The position numbers and the translations under genes were made by a program. The notes below the pieces were generated by a model. It was given only the letters and a program-made list of their open reading frames with translations. It did not search any database and was not told the DNA's origin. 64,000 nt of DNA from Atkinsonella hypoxylon. Lineage: Eukaryota > Ascomycota > Sordariomycetes > Hypocreales > Clavicipitaceae. Location of the stretch: NCBI GenBank assembly GCA_000729835.1, contig JFHB01000053.1, positions 62,001 through 126,000 of the forward strand. The letters are read 5' to 3'. Positions 20,591-31,948 of the stretch are shown in pieces (within the stretch, counting starts at the first letter, position 1; each line of letters opens with the position of its first letter).

Positions 20591-21607
20591 ATGGCGCCTA
20601 ACGCAGGCTTGTCCCGAGCGACGTTTGCAAAACTTTCACCTCATCCGTATCTGCTCGCCAACCTCGACCCCTCAGATGATAACGTACAGCCCGCTCGAAG
20701 CAACGGTCGGGCGCCAGATGAAGTCCGTCCGACAACTGTCAACTTATCAAGCTTGTCACACCCGCATGGCAGCTCGCTAGTTCGAATGGGCGACACGACC
20801 GTGATATGTGGTGTTCGTGGCGAGACAATTCTGACTCGAGACATCCCCGGTTACCGCGCGTCGAATGCAGAGTCAGAACTCAAAGATTATGATCTACTTG
20901 TGCCCAATATCGAGCTCGCCACAGGATCAGCACCGCAATTCTTGCCTGGAGGCCCTCCTTCTACGCTGGCCCAGACACTCAGCACTAGAATATACTCACT
21001 TCTCCATGGATCTAAACTCGTTCGGCCAGACGATTTGAGGATTTGGCATACCAGACCTTCCGACCGCTTGGTCGTTGAAGAAGATAAAATGGATGAGGAT
21101 GACGAGGATTATGGTGCCCAATGTGGTGAGGCATATGTTGTGGCGTACTGGGTTCTGTACATTGACATTTTCTTCATATCATTTGATGGGAATCCCTTCG
21201 ATGCAGCCTGGGCGGCTACCTTAGCTGCACTTCGAGACACAAAGATACCCAAGGCACGCTATGACGCAGACCGCGAGATAATTTTATGCACAAGAAACGA
21301 CCCCAAGCCACTCTCGATAACATCCATGCCCGTGGCGTGCACTGCTGTGGTGTTTACCGGCAAAGAAACCGACCGACCTTCTGACGGGAAATTCTGGCTA
21401 CTCGTGGATCCTGACAGATTAGAAGAATCCCTTTGTGACGAAAGCATCACCATTGTTGTTGATTGTCAGGACGGAAATACGCAGATTTTTTCGGTATCTA
21501 AACATGGAGGTGTTGTACTGTCGCCCGAGTTGCTGAGGTCAAAGGGTCTCATGGACTGGGCAAACCAACGGTGGCAAAGTGTGGTATCAGCCATCACGGG
21601 CAATTAG
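20591..21607 (+). CDS. RRP43: Exosome core subunit Rrp43 (RNase PH-like)
   Basis: One of six RNase PH-fold subunits forming the ring of the eukaryotic RNA exosome (nuclear and cytoplasmic 3'-5' RNA decay and rRNA/snoRNA trimming). Single exon, 338 residues; ATG 20591 precedes the typical opening FAKLSPHPYL. RNase PH features: R-P-x-x-V-N-L-x-S-L near residues 50-60, GSSLVRMGDTTVICGVRGE, the PNIELATG strand, and FDGNPFDAAWAATLAAL. The phosphate-binding and catalytic residues of bacterial RNase PH are not preserved, as expected for this structural subunit. An acidic insertion (EEDKMDEDDEDYG) sits mid-protein. The Rrp43 choice over Rrp42 or Rrp45 is from overall resemblance. Confidence 0.85.
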   Translation: MAPNAGLSRATFAKLSPHPYLLANLDPSDDNVQPARSNGRAPDEVRPTTVNLSSLSHPHGSSLVRMGDTTVICGVRGETILTRDIPGYRASNAESELKDYDLLVPNIELATGSAPQFLPGGPPSTLAQTLSTRIYSLLHGSKLVRPDDLRIWHTRPSDRLVVEEDKMDEDDEDYGAQCGEAYVVAYWVLYIDIFFISFDGNPFDAAWAATLAALRDTKIPKARYDADREIILCTRNDPKPLSITSMPVACTAVVFTGKETDRPSDGKFWLLVDPDRLEESLCDESITIVVDCQDGNTQIFSVSKHGGVVLSPELLRSKGLMDWANQRWQSVVSAITGN

Positions 21608-22215
21608 GTCTAAAGGCAATTAATTAGAACACACGAGTCCATCACAAATTGATACCCGCAGTCCACTGTTGACAACTAGTCGAATGCAGCCAGATCGCTT
21701 CTTCTCATTCGAGGCTGGAGTTGTCGTGATTCGCATGGTCAGATATTCTATCGTGATTGTTCCAGTCAAATAGGCATGCTAAGCATGTGTCAACCATTCG
21801 AACTACCCTTTCAGACTTTATTCTAGGGCAGTAGATACCGGCCGACAAATCAATATACCGCTCTCTTAAGCGTAAATTGCAGTGAAGAAATTTACAAACT
21901 CGCCATGCAACTGGCACAGAGGTGCAGTGCAGTACCTTATGCATCGCGAGTGGAAAACAGCGGATGGAGGAGAAAAGAGCTCGAGAGAGAAAAAAGCTCC
22001 GGGTCAGCCAGGAAGAAGGGGGGGCCTGTTCCCAAGGCGCAGCCGCTAAGCCTAAAATGGATACAAGGTACTTGCCCCCATTAATATTACTACCACATGG
22101 GCTTCGGGCTGCAAAAACTCTCTATCCGATGCAACCCCGGCGCAGCCACCAGGAAAATCCTTCGATCTCGCTTTCTCATCCCACAATTTCTTTCTCTTTC
22201 TTGTGCCTGTGCGTC
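21608..22215. other. Intergenic / Rab escort promoter
   Basis: About 600 bp between Rrp43 and the Rab escort gene. Pyrimidine-rich (tctttctctttctt) just before the ATG at 22216, common in fungal promoters. No gene seen. Confidence 0.5.
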
Positions 22216-23995
22216 ATGGAATCTCTTTTAGATACAAAGTGGGATGTAGTGATCAGTGGCACAGGGCTTCAGCAGTCCCTTCTCGCCCTGTAAGCTTTTC
22301 AGATTCCACTGGCTGTCTTACTGCTTCCAAGTTGTGACGGATGAAAAGCTGACTTCTGGGTCTCCTTTGCCGACCAACCCGAAAGAGCTCTGTCGCGCTC
22401 GGGCAAAAATGTTCTGCACGTCGATCCGAACAAGTACTACGGGGGTGCTGAAGCTGCTTTGAATCTGCAGGATGCGAATGAGTGGGCTGAGAAGCATGCT
22501 GCGATCGATGGGAATGACTCATTTGCTGCTGCCCAAGTGTCCAAGAACACTGATGGCCTCGCAGCGTCAAGATCATACAACATTGCGTTGGCACCACAGC
22601 TCATCCATGCTCGCTCTGAGCTCCTCAATCAACTCGTCTCATCAAAGGCATTTCGACAGATCGAGTTTCAAGCTGTTGGTCCATTCTTCATTTTCCAGAC
22701 AGGCTCTGACTCGACTAGGCCTACCCTGAGTCGCATTCCCTCTACGAGGGAAGATGTCTTCGCCAGCAGAACCATTCCTGCTCGAGCGAAGCGTTCCTTG
22801 ATGAAGTTTCTCAAGTTTGTTCTTGAGTATGATTCCGAGCCGCAGACCGAGCTGTGGAAGTCAAAAGAATCACAGCCTTTGACCGAATTCCTTGAAACAG
22901 AATTCAAGCTTGATCCAGCCTCGCAGTCATATATCGTCACCCTGACTCTTTCTCACCACGGGAAAATCTCTGTTGGTGATGGGTTAGCCTCCATTAACCG
23001 TCATCTGAGGTCTATGGGTGTGTTCGGAGCTGGCTTTGCGGCCGTCTATCCGAAATGGGGGGGGTTGTCAGAAGTGGCACAGGTAGGTTGTCGTGCCGGT
23101 GCTGTCGGTGGTGCCATCTACATGCTAGGAGTTGGAGTTTCCAGCGCAAGCCACATTTCAAAAGACGAACAGGATCTCGTCGAGGTCTTGCTCACCAATG
23201 AAGTGACAGTGCACACTAAAACGCTGATCCGAGACGATTACAAGGCATCAGAACTCAGCATGCGCATCAGTAAGTTGAGTGCCATCGTCGACGCACCTCT
23301 CACAGAAATGTTTGAGGTGGTTGTTGATGGTGCCCCAATGCCCAGCACAGCTGTTGTAGCTTTTCCAGCTGAGTCTGTCTTGGAAGAGGATGGCACTCCC
23401 TCACCGTATCCAATCTACGCCTTACTTCACTCCAGTGAAACCGGAGAGTGCCCAACAGGACAATGTGAGTACACATATCTGATTTTTGTATTTCCTTGCC
23501 TATCTCATGTGTTCGGATGAACCCGTCTTAATGAATACTTATCTACATTGTCTGACTTGCAATGACGATTCTTATCTCTGACAACCTGATGCACAAGCTC
23601 ATGCCCCCCCCCCATTTATTGTTTGGAAGCCTTACAAAAGTCCTGTCTCTAATGAAACTCGAATAGGTATCATATACTTGAGTACACCATCCAGCTCAAG
23701 CTCCAAGACTCTTTTGGACAGTGCTCTCAACTCTCTCCTGAAAGCGACCTCAAATTCCCAGCCGGCCACTTGTTTATGGCGGTTGCACTATGGCCAGATT
23801 TGTGGTACTGGTTCCTTCACTATCGAGGATAATATAGGAGCCTTTGGCAGATTCCCTGCTGACCTTGCTTTCAATGAGTCCCTTCTAGAGCCAGTGAAGC
23901 AGGCATGGTTGGCAGTTGTTGGCGCAGGCGCTGACAGTGAGAGCTATATGAATTTCGAAGACAGAGAACAAGAGGATGACGACGCATTTTCGTAG
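22216..23995 (+). CDS. MRS6: Rab escort protein (Rab geranylgeranyltransferase component A)
   Basis: Presents newly made Rab GTPases to geranylgeranyltransferase II and delivers them to membranes; essential for vesicle traffic. Exons 22216-22289, 22386-23464 and 23667-23995 give 493 residues. The N-terminus WDVVISGTGLQQSLLALALSRSGKNVLHVDPNKYYGG is the GDI/REP FAD-like nucleotide fold, split by the first intron inside the leading helix. Later blocks are SYNIALAPQLIHARSELL, GDGLASINRHLRSMGVFG, and AVYPKWGGLSEVAQVGCRAGAVGGAIYMLG. A REP-type insertion (about 95-200) and the acidic tail ending EDDDAFS favour REP over plain GDI. The third exon is joined by a TGT codon split across a 202-nt intron, longer than the neighbours' introns. 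Convergent with REC8. Confidence 0.9.
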
Positions 23996-24526
23996 TTGAA
24001 ATATAGCCATTGCTCACAAGTATGCAAGAATGAAGTAAAACCACCTTTATTAATTTCTTGCATACCACCTGTACGGTCTGTTGTAAGCTCATTAAAAGAT
24101 AGTAGTTCCCAAAATAGAACCATCGTCCTGTACCATTCCCCTTATCGAGTCTTCCCAACCCGCGCGTGCCATGTTTTTTTTTTTTTTTTCATCCGTAAAT
24201 CGATAAACGCAAGCTGGGCAACTGTACCTATTCCCTATCCGAACGTAAACGATGAAGCCAAACTCTCCGATTCCCGCCCATGTTGTGTCAATTTCACAGC
24301 TCCGTCAACCCATAATCATATCGGGGGTACGATGGCCCCTCCTGCCAATGCAGATATAGGCTGAAATAATAAAAGAAGGATAAGAAAAAAAAAAAATTTT
24401 TTTGTGTCACACCCATATACCCGATTTCTCCGCTGAATATAACATGGAGGAAGAGTAAAAAAACGCCGGTTGAGCCAAGTATAAATGCCAAGCGCCCTCA
24501 ATCGGAGCCCAAGTGATGTACTGTAC
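23996..24526. other. Intergenic between convergent MRS6 and REC8
   Basis: 530 bp of shared 3' flank with T and A runs (about 24174-24190 and 24383-24403). No gene seen. Confidence 0.5.
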
Positions 24527-26754
24527 CTACCCTTCCTGCGCCGGCCCCGCATCAACGAACCCAATTCGCAGAGCACCGAATGGCGCCTTGTCTTCAATAC
24601 CATCTTGCTCGACCGAGACAACGTTCTTCGTAGCGAGGGAGAGAACGTGGAAGAATGCCTGCGCGGCGACGGCTCTGCTGTGGATGGCTGGGTTGGCAAG
24701 CTGGTCGAAGTTGATCCAGGCATGTTCGCCGCGGCTGTCGGAGCGAAATGCCCCGTATTCATGGACTTGTTCCACGACGTAGTCTAGAAAGTCCTGGTTT
24801 GAGATGTCGAGAACGGCGGCGGAGGCCTGTGTTTGATTCCCGAGGCCGGTGGTGAAATCCAGGTCTTGTCCGGATAGGACTGATGAGGCCTGGGAGACGA
24901 GGGACAGGCCCTGCAGGGGCTCCTCTGCAGGGTCGCTATGTCTCTCGAGTGAGCCGACGATGCTTCCCCGGTCGTGGAGGGGACTCGGCGCGGGCATGAG
25001 CTTCCGCGCACTCCCCGGTGCTCGGGTCGCGGAGCTGGGCACCGCGGAGCCCCGTCGACTCCAGGGCATGAGCGAAGAAGAGTGCTTGTCCTCCATTGCG
25101 GGCGCAGCCTCCATTCCGATCTCCGGCACCGACTCATCGCCCAGGTCAGGCCCGTCCTCCCAGTCGTGCCCTCCTCCGCGGCCGAGCTCGCCATCGCCTA
25201 TGCGCCGCTTGACGTTTCTGTCATCCTCCTCGCCGAATGCCTCGGGGGACTTGCGTCGTCTTCCTTGCTTTGCACCAACGTTGTGGATCTCGTCGGCTTG
25301 GAGGCCCAGCAGGTGCGCTTTCAAAGCGGTGCCTGCGAAAGCAGCAGCGAGAGGATGCTCGATGCCGAGTGCTTGCTCCATGGTGCCGATACCAGATAGT
25401 CCATTGGTGTACATGAAAGCAAGTGCGTTTTTCTTTGCCTTGGCAAGGCTTGTGCCCGTGAGCCGTTTCCGAGCTGCTTCCATGTTGGCGGCGTAGTTCT
25501 CGGACCAGCTGCGGAACTCCTCTCGTGAGACGCGAAGGTCCCGGTCAATCATTGCTCTGTTCTTTCGACGGGGAGGCGCTCTTGAGGCAGGGGATGGTTT
25601 CTCGCTTGCCGTGGTTTCGGTAGTCAGTGTGAGTGCGTCGGTTTGCATCTGGCTGCCGACTGGCTGCACTGCGAACGGCTCTGCGTCAGGAAGAGCAGCC
25701 TCTCCGAAAGAGAGAGGATCCTCGTCCTCTCTTGGATCGATATGCTGTGTTTTCTGTACCCTTGTGAGGGTTGTTTCTGCTGTATGGAGCGGATCTGGGC
25801 TTGTTCCACGCAAGGGAGGTAACTCGGGTTCCGCGTCCATGATGCTGATCAAGTTGCCGTTAGCATCGAAATCGAGTTCCATGCTGCACATGGTATCAAG
25901 ACCGTGTTCGTCGTCAGCGAATGGCCTGAAGCCCTGCCTCGCTTCAGACTCGCTGAATGCTTTGTTGAAAGGCGAGCTGTTGCATAAGCCGCCGGGCAGT
26001 TGGTAGCTTCCAACCGAGAGCGACGACGGCGGCAGGTCGAGGCCGATAATGCTGGATCGGCGACTGGTGGCAGCACTCGACACCGCATGCTTGTCAAGAG
26101 GTGACATCTGGGAGAAATTGTAGCCAGACTCTTGCGACGGCATCGGGTTGAACTTGGCCTCGTAGCCGAGGAGTTCTTCAAGTCGGGGCAGCATGGCCAT
26201 TGGATCAAACTGTGGATCATCCTCAAGCATGATTTGCTTTCGCCTGATTAAACATGTATCAGTTGACGCTCTACATGGCATGTATTTTATTCTTGCAAGC
26301 TTATGTACTGCGACTCACCTGGTCTTTCCAGCCTTGGGGTCAGTCTCGCTCGTGTTCATGGACCGAAAGAAGGTCATCATGTCCGACTGCGTCTTCTCAG
26401 CGTCCGAGAGGACATAGTTACACTGTTGCGCAAAGACTCGAGATACTCCATAAAGCAAGTTGCCCTGGAGCCGGAGCGCAAGAGGGGCTCCCGGGTCAAT
26501 GATCTTTTCACACGCTTTAGGAACGTTGACTCCTTGAATCTTCCGCCGGTTTAACTTGCTCTGGCTTCCTTTGCCGACTGTAGCGACAAGCCTTGGTGGT
26601 GTTAGCTGCAAAATCTGGATAGTATAAGATTGACTCCTTTATATTACCATATAGTCGAGACGCCATATTGGCCGTTGCTTAGTACTTGTTGGGTATCAGC
26701 ACATTGTTAACTTGCCGTGCCCTGCCGCTACTCACTATCGTGACTATAGAACAT
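24527..26754 (-). CDS. REC8: Meiotic cohesin kleisin Rec8
   Basis: Alpha-kleisin that closes the Smc1-Smc3 ring in meiosis. Exons: 26754-26736 (19 nt), 26684-26648 (37 nt), 26591-26319 and 26243-24527; 681 residues. The tiny first exons encode MFYSHDILSNGQYGVSTIW, matching the conserved kleisin start, and run into LVATVGKGSQSKLNRRKI and the ALRLQGNLLYGVSRVFAQQC block that binds the Smc3 neck. A long variable middle with Ser/Pro/acidic stretches (separase and kinase target region) follows. The C-terminal winged helix is present (INFDQLANPAIHSRAVAAQAFFHVLSLATK). Rec8 over Rad21 is chosen because of the NRRKIQGVNVPKACEKI pattern; this assignment is from memory of the families. Confidence 0.85.
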
Positions 26755-28145
26755 CCTTGGTCCCCCTCAAGATAATGACGTTTTGGGACCAGTCAAAGCA
26801 TAATAATCTTTATGAGCAGACGGAATGACTGGATCGAGATGCGGAAAATGAAGTTGTATCCACGAAGGAGGGGATATTTTGGCTGACCAGGCACTGTTTC
26901 CCGTAGAATGCGGATGTCTTCGTAAATGGCTAACAAGACGCGCAGAGACGCGACGCGGTAGAAGGTTCTGGGCTCACTTGATGCTCGTTTGATGCCAGGT
27001 GGTGACCGAAGCTGGACAGCTGGTACATGGTCCTACAGCTGGCCGCTTTGTAATGGGCTTGGCATACAATGTGGTTTTCGACGGCCGTTTACAATTGTGG
27101 CGTTCTAAGCGACGAACGAGGAAAAGTCCTTGCTGGTAGGCAATATACCTACTACCATACATCATATATGATGTTAAATAAAGCAGGCGTACTGCGATGG
27201 CACTCGACTATTGTGATCACTTAGAATTGATAAACAGAAAATGGATATTATGGCCTCTATCTTGTCACCGGAGATCAGGCATGTTTCAGGCATTTCTGCG
27301 TCTAGTCGATTGCCATGACCATATATCAATCACTCTTGGGATGTAAAAAAAACGTGTACATTTGGTGTTGAAAACGAACAATTTACCGTCAAACACCTTG
27401 TGGTGCAGATGCAGTCGGTGTACATGTACGAGGTACCCGATAATGGTGTGGGTCTCGGTGGCGTGTAGCTGAACCCTGATGGTCGGGTCATATACAGAAT
27501 ACAGGCCAGACCAGACCAGACCAGACCAGACTCCATTTAATAAAGCTACTCCGGAGCTGCCTAATGGTTGAGCCCATTCAAGACTCGCAGTTGGCGATAC
27601 TAGGGTGGTGTAAGTCGTATATTTTGGACAGTCAGGCTCGAACTTGCGGTGAGTTTTCGCAGGGCCAGGCTCACAACCAAGGTCAACGGGTGTGCTCCGT
27701 ACAAGCGGGTACCCGCCCGTTTCAGATAGAAGTACCGGTGACATTTGCGGGTCCAGAGGGGTCTAGTGTCTCAATGGTTGTTGGTACATGTAGAGAAAAA
27801 CCTGCACCCGTTAGGAACCGCAATTAGGTACCTACTACCTAGGTAGGTAGTTACAGCTGCTGCCAGTCCTACCCGCACAGGGATTATTCTAACTATCGAC
27901 CAGACCAGACACCTTTTAATGGCCACCCACAAGTTGCTAAGCACACCGGGCGACAAATAATGACTTGCGTCTGTCTGTATTCCTGCGCACGTTTACAGCA
28001 AGAAGCGCCCTCTCATGAGAAGCACAGATTTTATATAAAACCGCGCCGACCACTTCGGCTTTTTGACAACCAACATGATTATCATTATCCCCAACTAGCC
28101 ATTCTTGTCACAGCCCATCATTTTCCCCAACCCCTTCGACTATCC
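26755..28145. other. 1.4-kb intergenic region
   Basis: Between REC8 (reverse) and the aminotransferase (forward), so promoters of both. Contains (ccaga)5, a TAGGTA/CCTAGG cluster at about 27825-27853 and a second partial ccaga run at about 27899-27910. No supported ORF. Confidence 0.55.
27506..27530 (+). repeat. Pentanucleotide repeat (ccaga)5
   Basis: Five perfect ccaga units; a shorter run of the same unit recurs about 370 bp downstream. Confidence 0.95.
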
Positions 28146-29718
28146 ATGCCCACCATGGAACTGTATCTGTCCAAGCGATCAGCCGCGTCGCTTGCAAGGC
28201 AAAATGTCCCCTGGAGATTTGCGCCAGCTCAAACATATGACGCGACGACGAACCCGGATGGCCTTATTTCGCTCGCAACAGCCGAGAATGTAAGGCGCGG
28301 TCCAATTGGTATCATACTTGCGAAAATGAGCTGATGTTGCCGATACAGAAACTGATTACAAGCACGGTTGAGGATTTCTTGAACAGTGCTGTGAGACCTC
28401 AACACTTACCCGGGTACTTCAACATTGATGTGAAGTGAGCGCGTTAAGCTTACCACGCAATCCAGTACAAGTTTGAGTCCCAGCAGTTCGCATACAGGTT
28501 TCGTACCGCGGGAAGCGCTCGCCTCGCAGCGGCTCTGGCAGTTCATCTGAACGAGCACCTGAACCCTCATGTTCCTATCACAGCGGAAAACATCAAGATC
28601 ACGGGTGGTGCCACGCCGATACATGAGTCCCTCGCATGGGCATTAGCAGAGTCGGGAGACGGCGTCATGACGAGCCGTCCCGTCTACGGGAGATTCGAAC
28701 TCGACTTTGGCAACAGAGCCAATGTCGAGGTCGTGTATGCGGACACAGAAGCAGACAATTGCTTCGACGAGGATGTCGTGGACAAGTTCGAAGCCGCGCT
28801 CGTCAAGTCCCAGGCTGCGGGGGTGAAGATCAGAGCCGTGCTCATCGTCAATCCTCACAATCCCCTCGGTAAGTCCGCACATCAGCCAACGTCAACTCAC
28901 CCACGAGCCTTCCTTCTGCGCTACTACTAACTACCTCGCGAACCCTCATGTGCCGCAATCCAGGAAAATGCTACCCACGGAACACACTCATCGCCCTCAT
29001 GAAGTTCTGCCAACAACACCAAATCCAGCTCATCAGCGACGAGATCTACGCCTGCTCGATATTCGACTCTGGCGAGCCCGCCACGCCATTTACATCCGCG
29101 CTGTCCATCAACCCAGACGGACTCATCGACACAGAACGTCTCCACGTCACGTACGGGCTCAGCAAGGACTTTGGCTGCGCCGGCCTGCGCATCGGCACCA
29201 TCATCACGCGCAGCAAAGCCGTCGGGGCCGCTGTCCACAGCGTCACCCGCTTCCACAACCCAGCAGGGCCAGGTCTGGCCATGGGCATAGCCATGCTCCA
29301 AGACCGCAAGTGGTGCCGGGCCTTTGTGGCGCTCAACCGCGCGAAACTGGCCGAGGCATACCGTGTTGCTACCAAGGGGCTTGCGGACATTGGTGTTCAT
29401 TACCTACCGGGGAGCAATGCGGGATTTTTCCTATGGATCGATTTGTCGCCGTACCTGCCGGCGGATTGGGACGGAGAGCCCAATCCCGAGTTTGCCTTGG
29501 CGGCGAAATTGGTGAACAATGGTGTGTTTCTGCATCCTAGGGAAGAGCATTCTTTACAACCAGGGTGGTTCCGGATGGTGTACACGCAGGATTCGCATAT
29601 CATAAAGGAGGGCATTAAGAGGTATGTATGTTCGCGCTTTGCGTAGCAGCCCCCGGCTGTATTCATCGCGATATTGACGGGAACTACTTGCAGGATCCAA
29701 GCGGCTATCTCGCAATGA
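28146..29718 (+). CDS. ACC synthase-like PLP aminotransferase (fold type I)
   Basis: Class I/II aminotransferase resembling the fungal 1-aminocyclopropane-1-carboxylate synthase-like family. Exons 28146-28289, 28349-28434, 28498-28868, 28964-29621 and 29694-29718 give 427 residues. PLP-site landmarks: VNPHNPLG (about 194-201), SDEIYA with Asp226 and Tyr229, the Schiff-base Lys268 in YGLSKDFG, and GLRIG with the phosphate-binding Arg. An alternative second intron (28430-28465) keeps frame but would be only 36 nt, so the 63-nt version is preferred. The last exon (GIKRIQAAISQ end) is short; reading through instead adds a few residues. Relatives act on S-containing amino acids or in specialised metabolism, but no cluster partner is nearby. 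Convergent with ADE1, about 250 bp apart. Confidence 0.85.
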
Positions 29719-29966
29719 TGGAATCGGTGCCATTTTGCTTACGACGCTCGAGGCTCGAAAATTTGTAAGAGACCTTGTGCGTCTTGATAGGTGGCTGGTT
29801 TTGATAGATTTGAAGGGGGTCCATGGTAGATGATGGAATGAATAATGGATGAAAACGCCAGGTTGATATAGTCATCAATAGACATTACGGGATCCGCAGC
29901 TGCGGACACTACACTTTCTTTCTATCGATACTTTTTTCTTTGGTTCCTTCCATATCGTCATGGCAA

Positions 29967-30887
29967 CTAGGTCCTAGCCGCAGCCACGTCAAATGGCTCG
30001 CCGGTCAACTTGTAAAACGCCTCCTTGTACTTTTCCGAAGTAGCCCGCACAATATCATGAGGAATAGCCACACCCTCTTTCGCCCTCAGCCCTTGCTTGA
30101 CGAGCCAGTTTCGTATAAACTGCTTGTCAAAGCTGTCCTGCTCCATGCCCGGCTCGTATCCATCCTTGGGCCAGAATCTCGACGAGTCAGGCGTCAACAC
30201 CTCGTCTACCAGGTAAACATTGCCCTCGTGATCCTTTGCAAACTCAAACTTGGTGTCAGCAATAATGATGCCCCTCTCCTCTGCGTAGGCTGCAGCAGTG
30301 TTGTAAATGGTCAACGCCAACTGCTGCACCTTCTCGGCCGTCTCTTTGTCACCAATCTCCTTCCAAGCATCATCAGGGTGAATGTTCTCGTCATGGGCAC
30401 CTGCGTCTGCCTTTGTGCTAGGCGTGTAGATGGCCTCGGGAAACTTCTGGCTCAGCTGCATGCCCTTGGGCATGGCGAGCCCGTGAACGGTGCCCTTGGC
30501 TTGATACTCCTTCCACGCGCTGCCAGCGATGTAACCTCTTACGATGGCTTCGATCTTGAGAACTTCCAGCTTGCGGACCTGCATGCTGCGGTTCTTGATG
30601 GCGCTGGCTTCCGAAGGCGTAACGCCGGACGGTATGTCCAAACTGATGAAATGGGTTCTTAAGTCGGGGATGCGTTCTTGCAGAACTCGAAACCAATGAG
30701 CCGACATCAGCGTGAGTATCGCGCCTTTGTTGGGAATGCCATTTGTCATGACGACATCATACGCTGAAAGGCGGTCTGATGCGACAAACAGCAGTGTGTT
30801 TGGGTCAGGGAGACTGAAGAGATCGCGGACTTTGCCAGATGCAATCTTTTGCAACGACGGGAGATGGATGGTTGCAAGGGCAGTCAT
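29967..30887 (-). CDS. ADE1: SAICAR synthetase (PurC-type)
   Basis: Phosphoribosylaminoimidazole-succinocarboxamide synthase: CAIR + Asp + ATP to SAICAR, step 7 of de novo IMP synthesis, cytosolic. Single exon, 306 residues, the length of the yeast enzyme. Landmarks: SGKVRDLF near the start, FVASDRLSAYDVVM, the conserved VEAIVRGY-like box (IEAIVRGYIAGSAW, about 112-125), DTKFEFA and VDEVLTPDSSRFW with the ATP/Mg-binding Asp/Glu. C-terminal KLTGEPFDVAA is normal. Nothing appears missing. Confidence 0.96.
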   Translation of the reverse strand: MTALATIHLPSLQKIASGKVRDLFSLPDPNTLLFVASDRLSAYDVVMTNGIPNKGAILTLMSAHWFRVLQERIPDLRTHFISLDIPSGVTPSEASAIKNRSMQVRKLEVLKIEAIVRGYIAGSAWKEYQAKGTVHGLAMPKGMQLSQKFPEAIYTPSTKADAGAHDENIHPDDAWKEIGDKETAEKVQQLALTIYNTAAAYAEERGIIIADTKFEFAKDHEGNVYLVDEVLTPDSSRFWPKDGYEPGMEQDSFDKQFIRNWLVKQGLRAKEGVAIPHDIVRATSEKYKEAFYKLTGEPFDVAAART

Positions 30888-31124
30888 TGTGTCACCGAGC
30901 CGCCGGATCGGCTGAGCGAATGTATGCGAACGTGGAGTCCGCGACGATGAAGCCAGTCTTCGGATGTTGTGGCTTCAAAGACCATGAATGAGGGAAATTT
31001 TCACCAATCAGCCATCTAGTCATCTATGCTCAGTGCGGTGCGCCCGTGGTCGGATTTGAGCTTGGTCGGGCGGGGGGCGGGGGTCGGGGGGTCGGGCAAC
31101 GGGGAGCGGGGAGCGAGGAGCGGG

Positions 31125-31227
31125 AAGAGCAGAAAAAGCAGAAAAAGCGGAAAAAGCAGAAAAAGCAGAAAAAGCAGAGAGCAGAAAGCAGAAAAAGCAG
31201 TAAAAGCAGAGAGCAGAAAGCAGAAGG
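31125..31227 (+). repeat. Purine-rich tandem repeat (gcagaaaaa)n, imperfect
   Basis: About ten 8-9 bp units of the type gcagaaaaa / gcagaga, strongly strand-asymmetric (almost no pyrimidine except one C per unit). It creates long spurious ORFs on both strands. Confidence 0.85.
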
Positions 31228-31896
31228 AGTAGGCAACGCTAGACACCATCACCGCGCGCCAACCCGGGTTGGTGACAGTTAGACCTCTCTCTACGACCAT
31301 GTATGTTATGTTAAGCCGTTTGAAATCAATGATACTGTCACCAGAAATCCGGGTTGGCGGCGGCGGCGGTGCGTTGCCAGCTACCGAAGTACCTACCCTA
31401 GGTACCAACCTGCTGCGGTACCAAACGTAACTACCTAGGTACCTATGGTACCTAAGGTACTGTATCCCGCGGGGGAAACAAAGAAGTGGCCTGTCCTGTA
31501 TGTCCTGTATCCGGAGTTCCCAGGAACGACCGGCCACTTTTTTCTTCACCCACGTGTGTATATACCCGCGAGCCAGTCAGGCTTACTTACGTACCTAGGT
31601 ATGTAGGTAACTACCTACCTACCTTCCAAGGTGTGTGTACATGCAGCACAAGTCGCAGCCTGCGCCTGCTAGGACTCGATTTGCGGCCCCCAACGGGCTG
31701 GCGCCGCAATGGAGAGACCAGTCGGCACATGCAGTTCGGCTAGAGTCGAGACTCACGAGCCGTGTCAACTTGCCCAGAGCCCCTACCTATCCCAACCAAG
31801 GACCTACGCCCAGGGATGTACGGAGTATGGGCGACATCTCTGCTGAGCCCTGGTCATGCCAGCCCAGTGAGACAGGCAGGCAACAGGCATGTGGAC

Positions 31897-31948
31897 CATG
31901 GATGCTGTCATGGATGCTGTCATGGGTGCTGTCATGGGTGCTATCATG
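31897..31948 (+). repeat. 12-bp tandem repeat catgg(a/g)tgctgt
   Basis: Four consecutive 12-bp units at 31897, 31909, 31921 and 31933 followed by a partial copy. Unit length is a multiple of three, so it reads as a repeating peptide in an otherwise unsupported ORF. Confidence 0.9.

Noticed and set aside
24849..25496. 215-codon forward ORF inside REC8
   Set aside because: Antisense shadow of the REC8 coding frame; Ser/Pro-rich text mirrors codon bias of the opposite strand.
28146..30887. Specialised-metabolite gene cluster around the aminotransferase
   Set aside because: No synthase, P450, transporter or methyltransferase nearby; neighbours are meiosis and purine genes.
31016..31549. 177-codon reverse ORF with Phe/Leu/Cys-rich tract
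   Set aside because: Antisense reading of the purine-rich gcagaaaaa repeat, giving a false hydrophobic protein.
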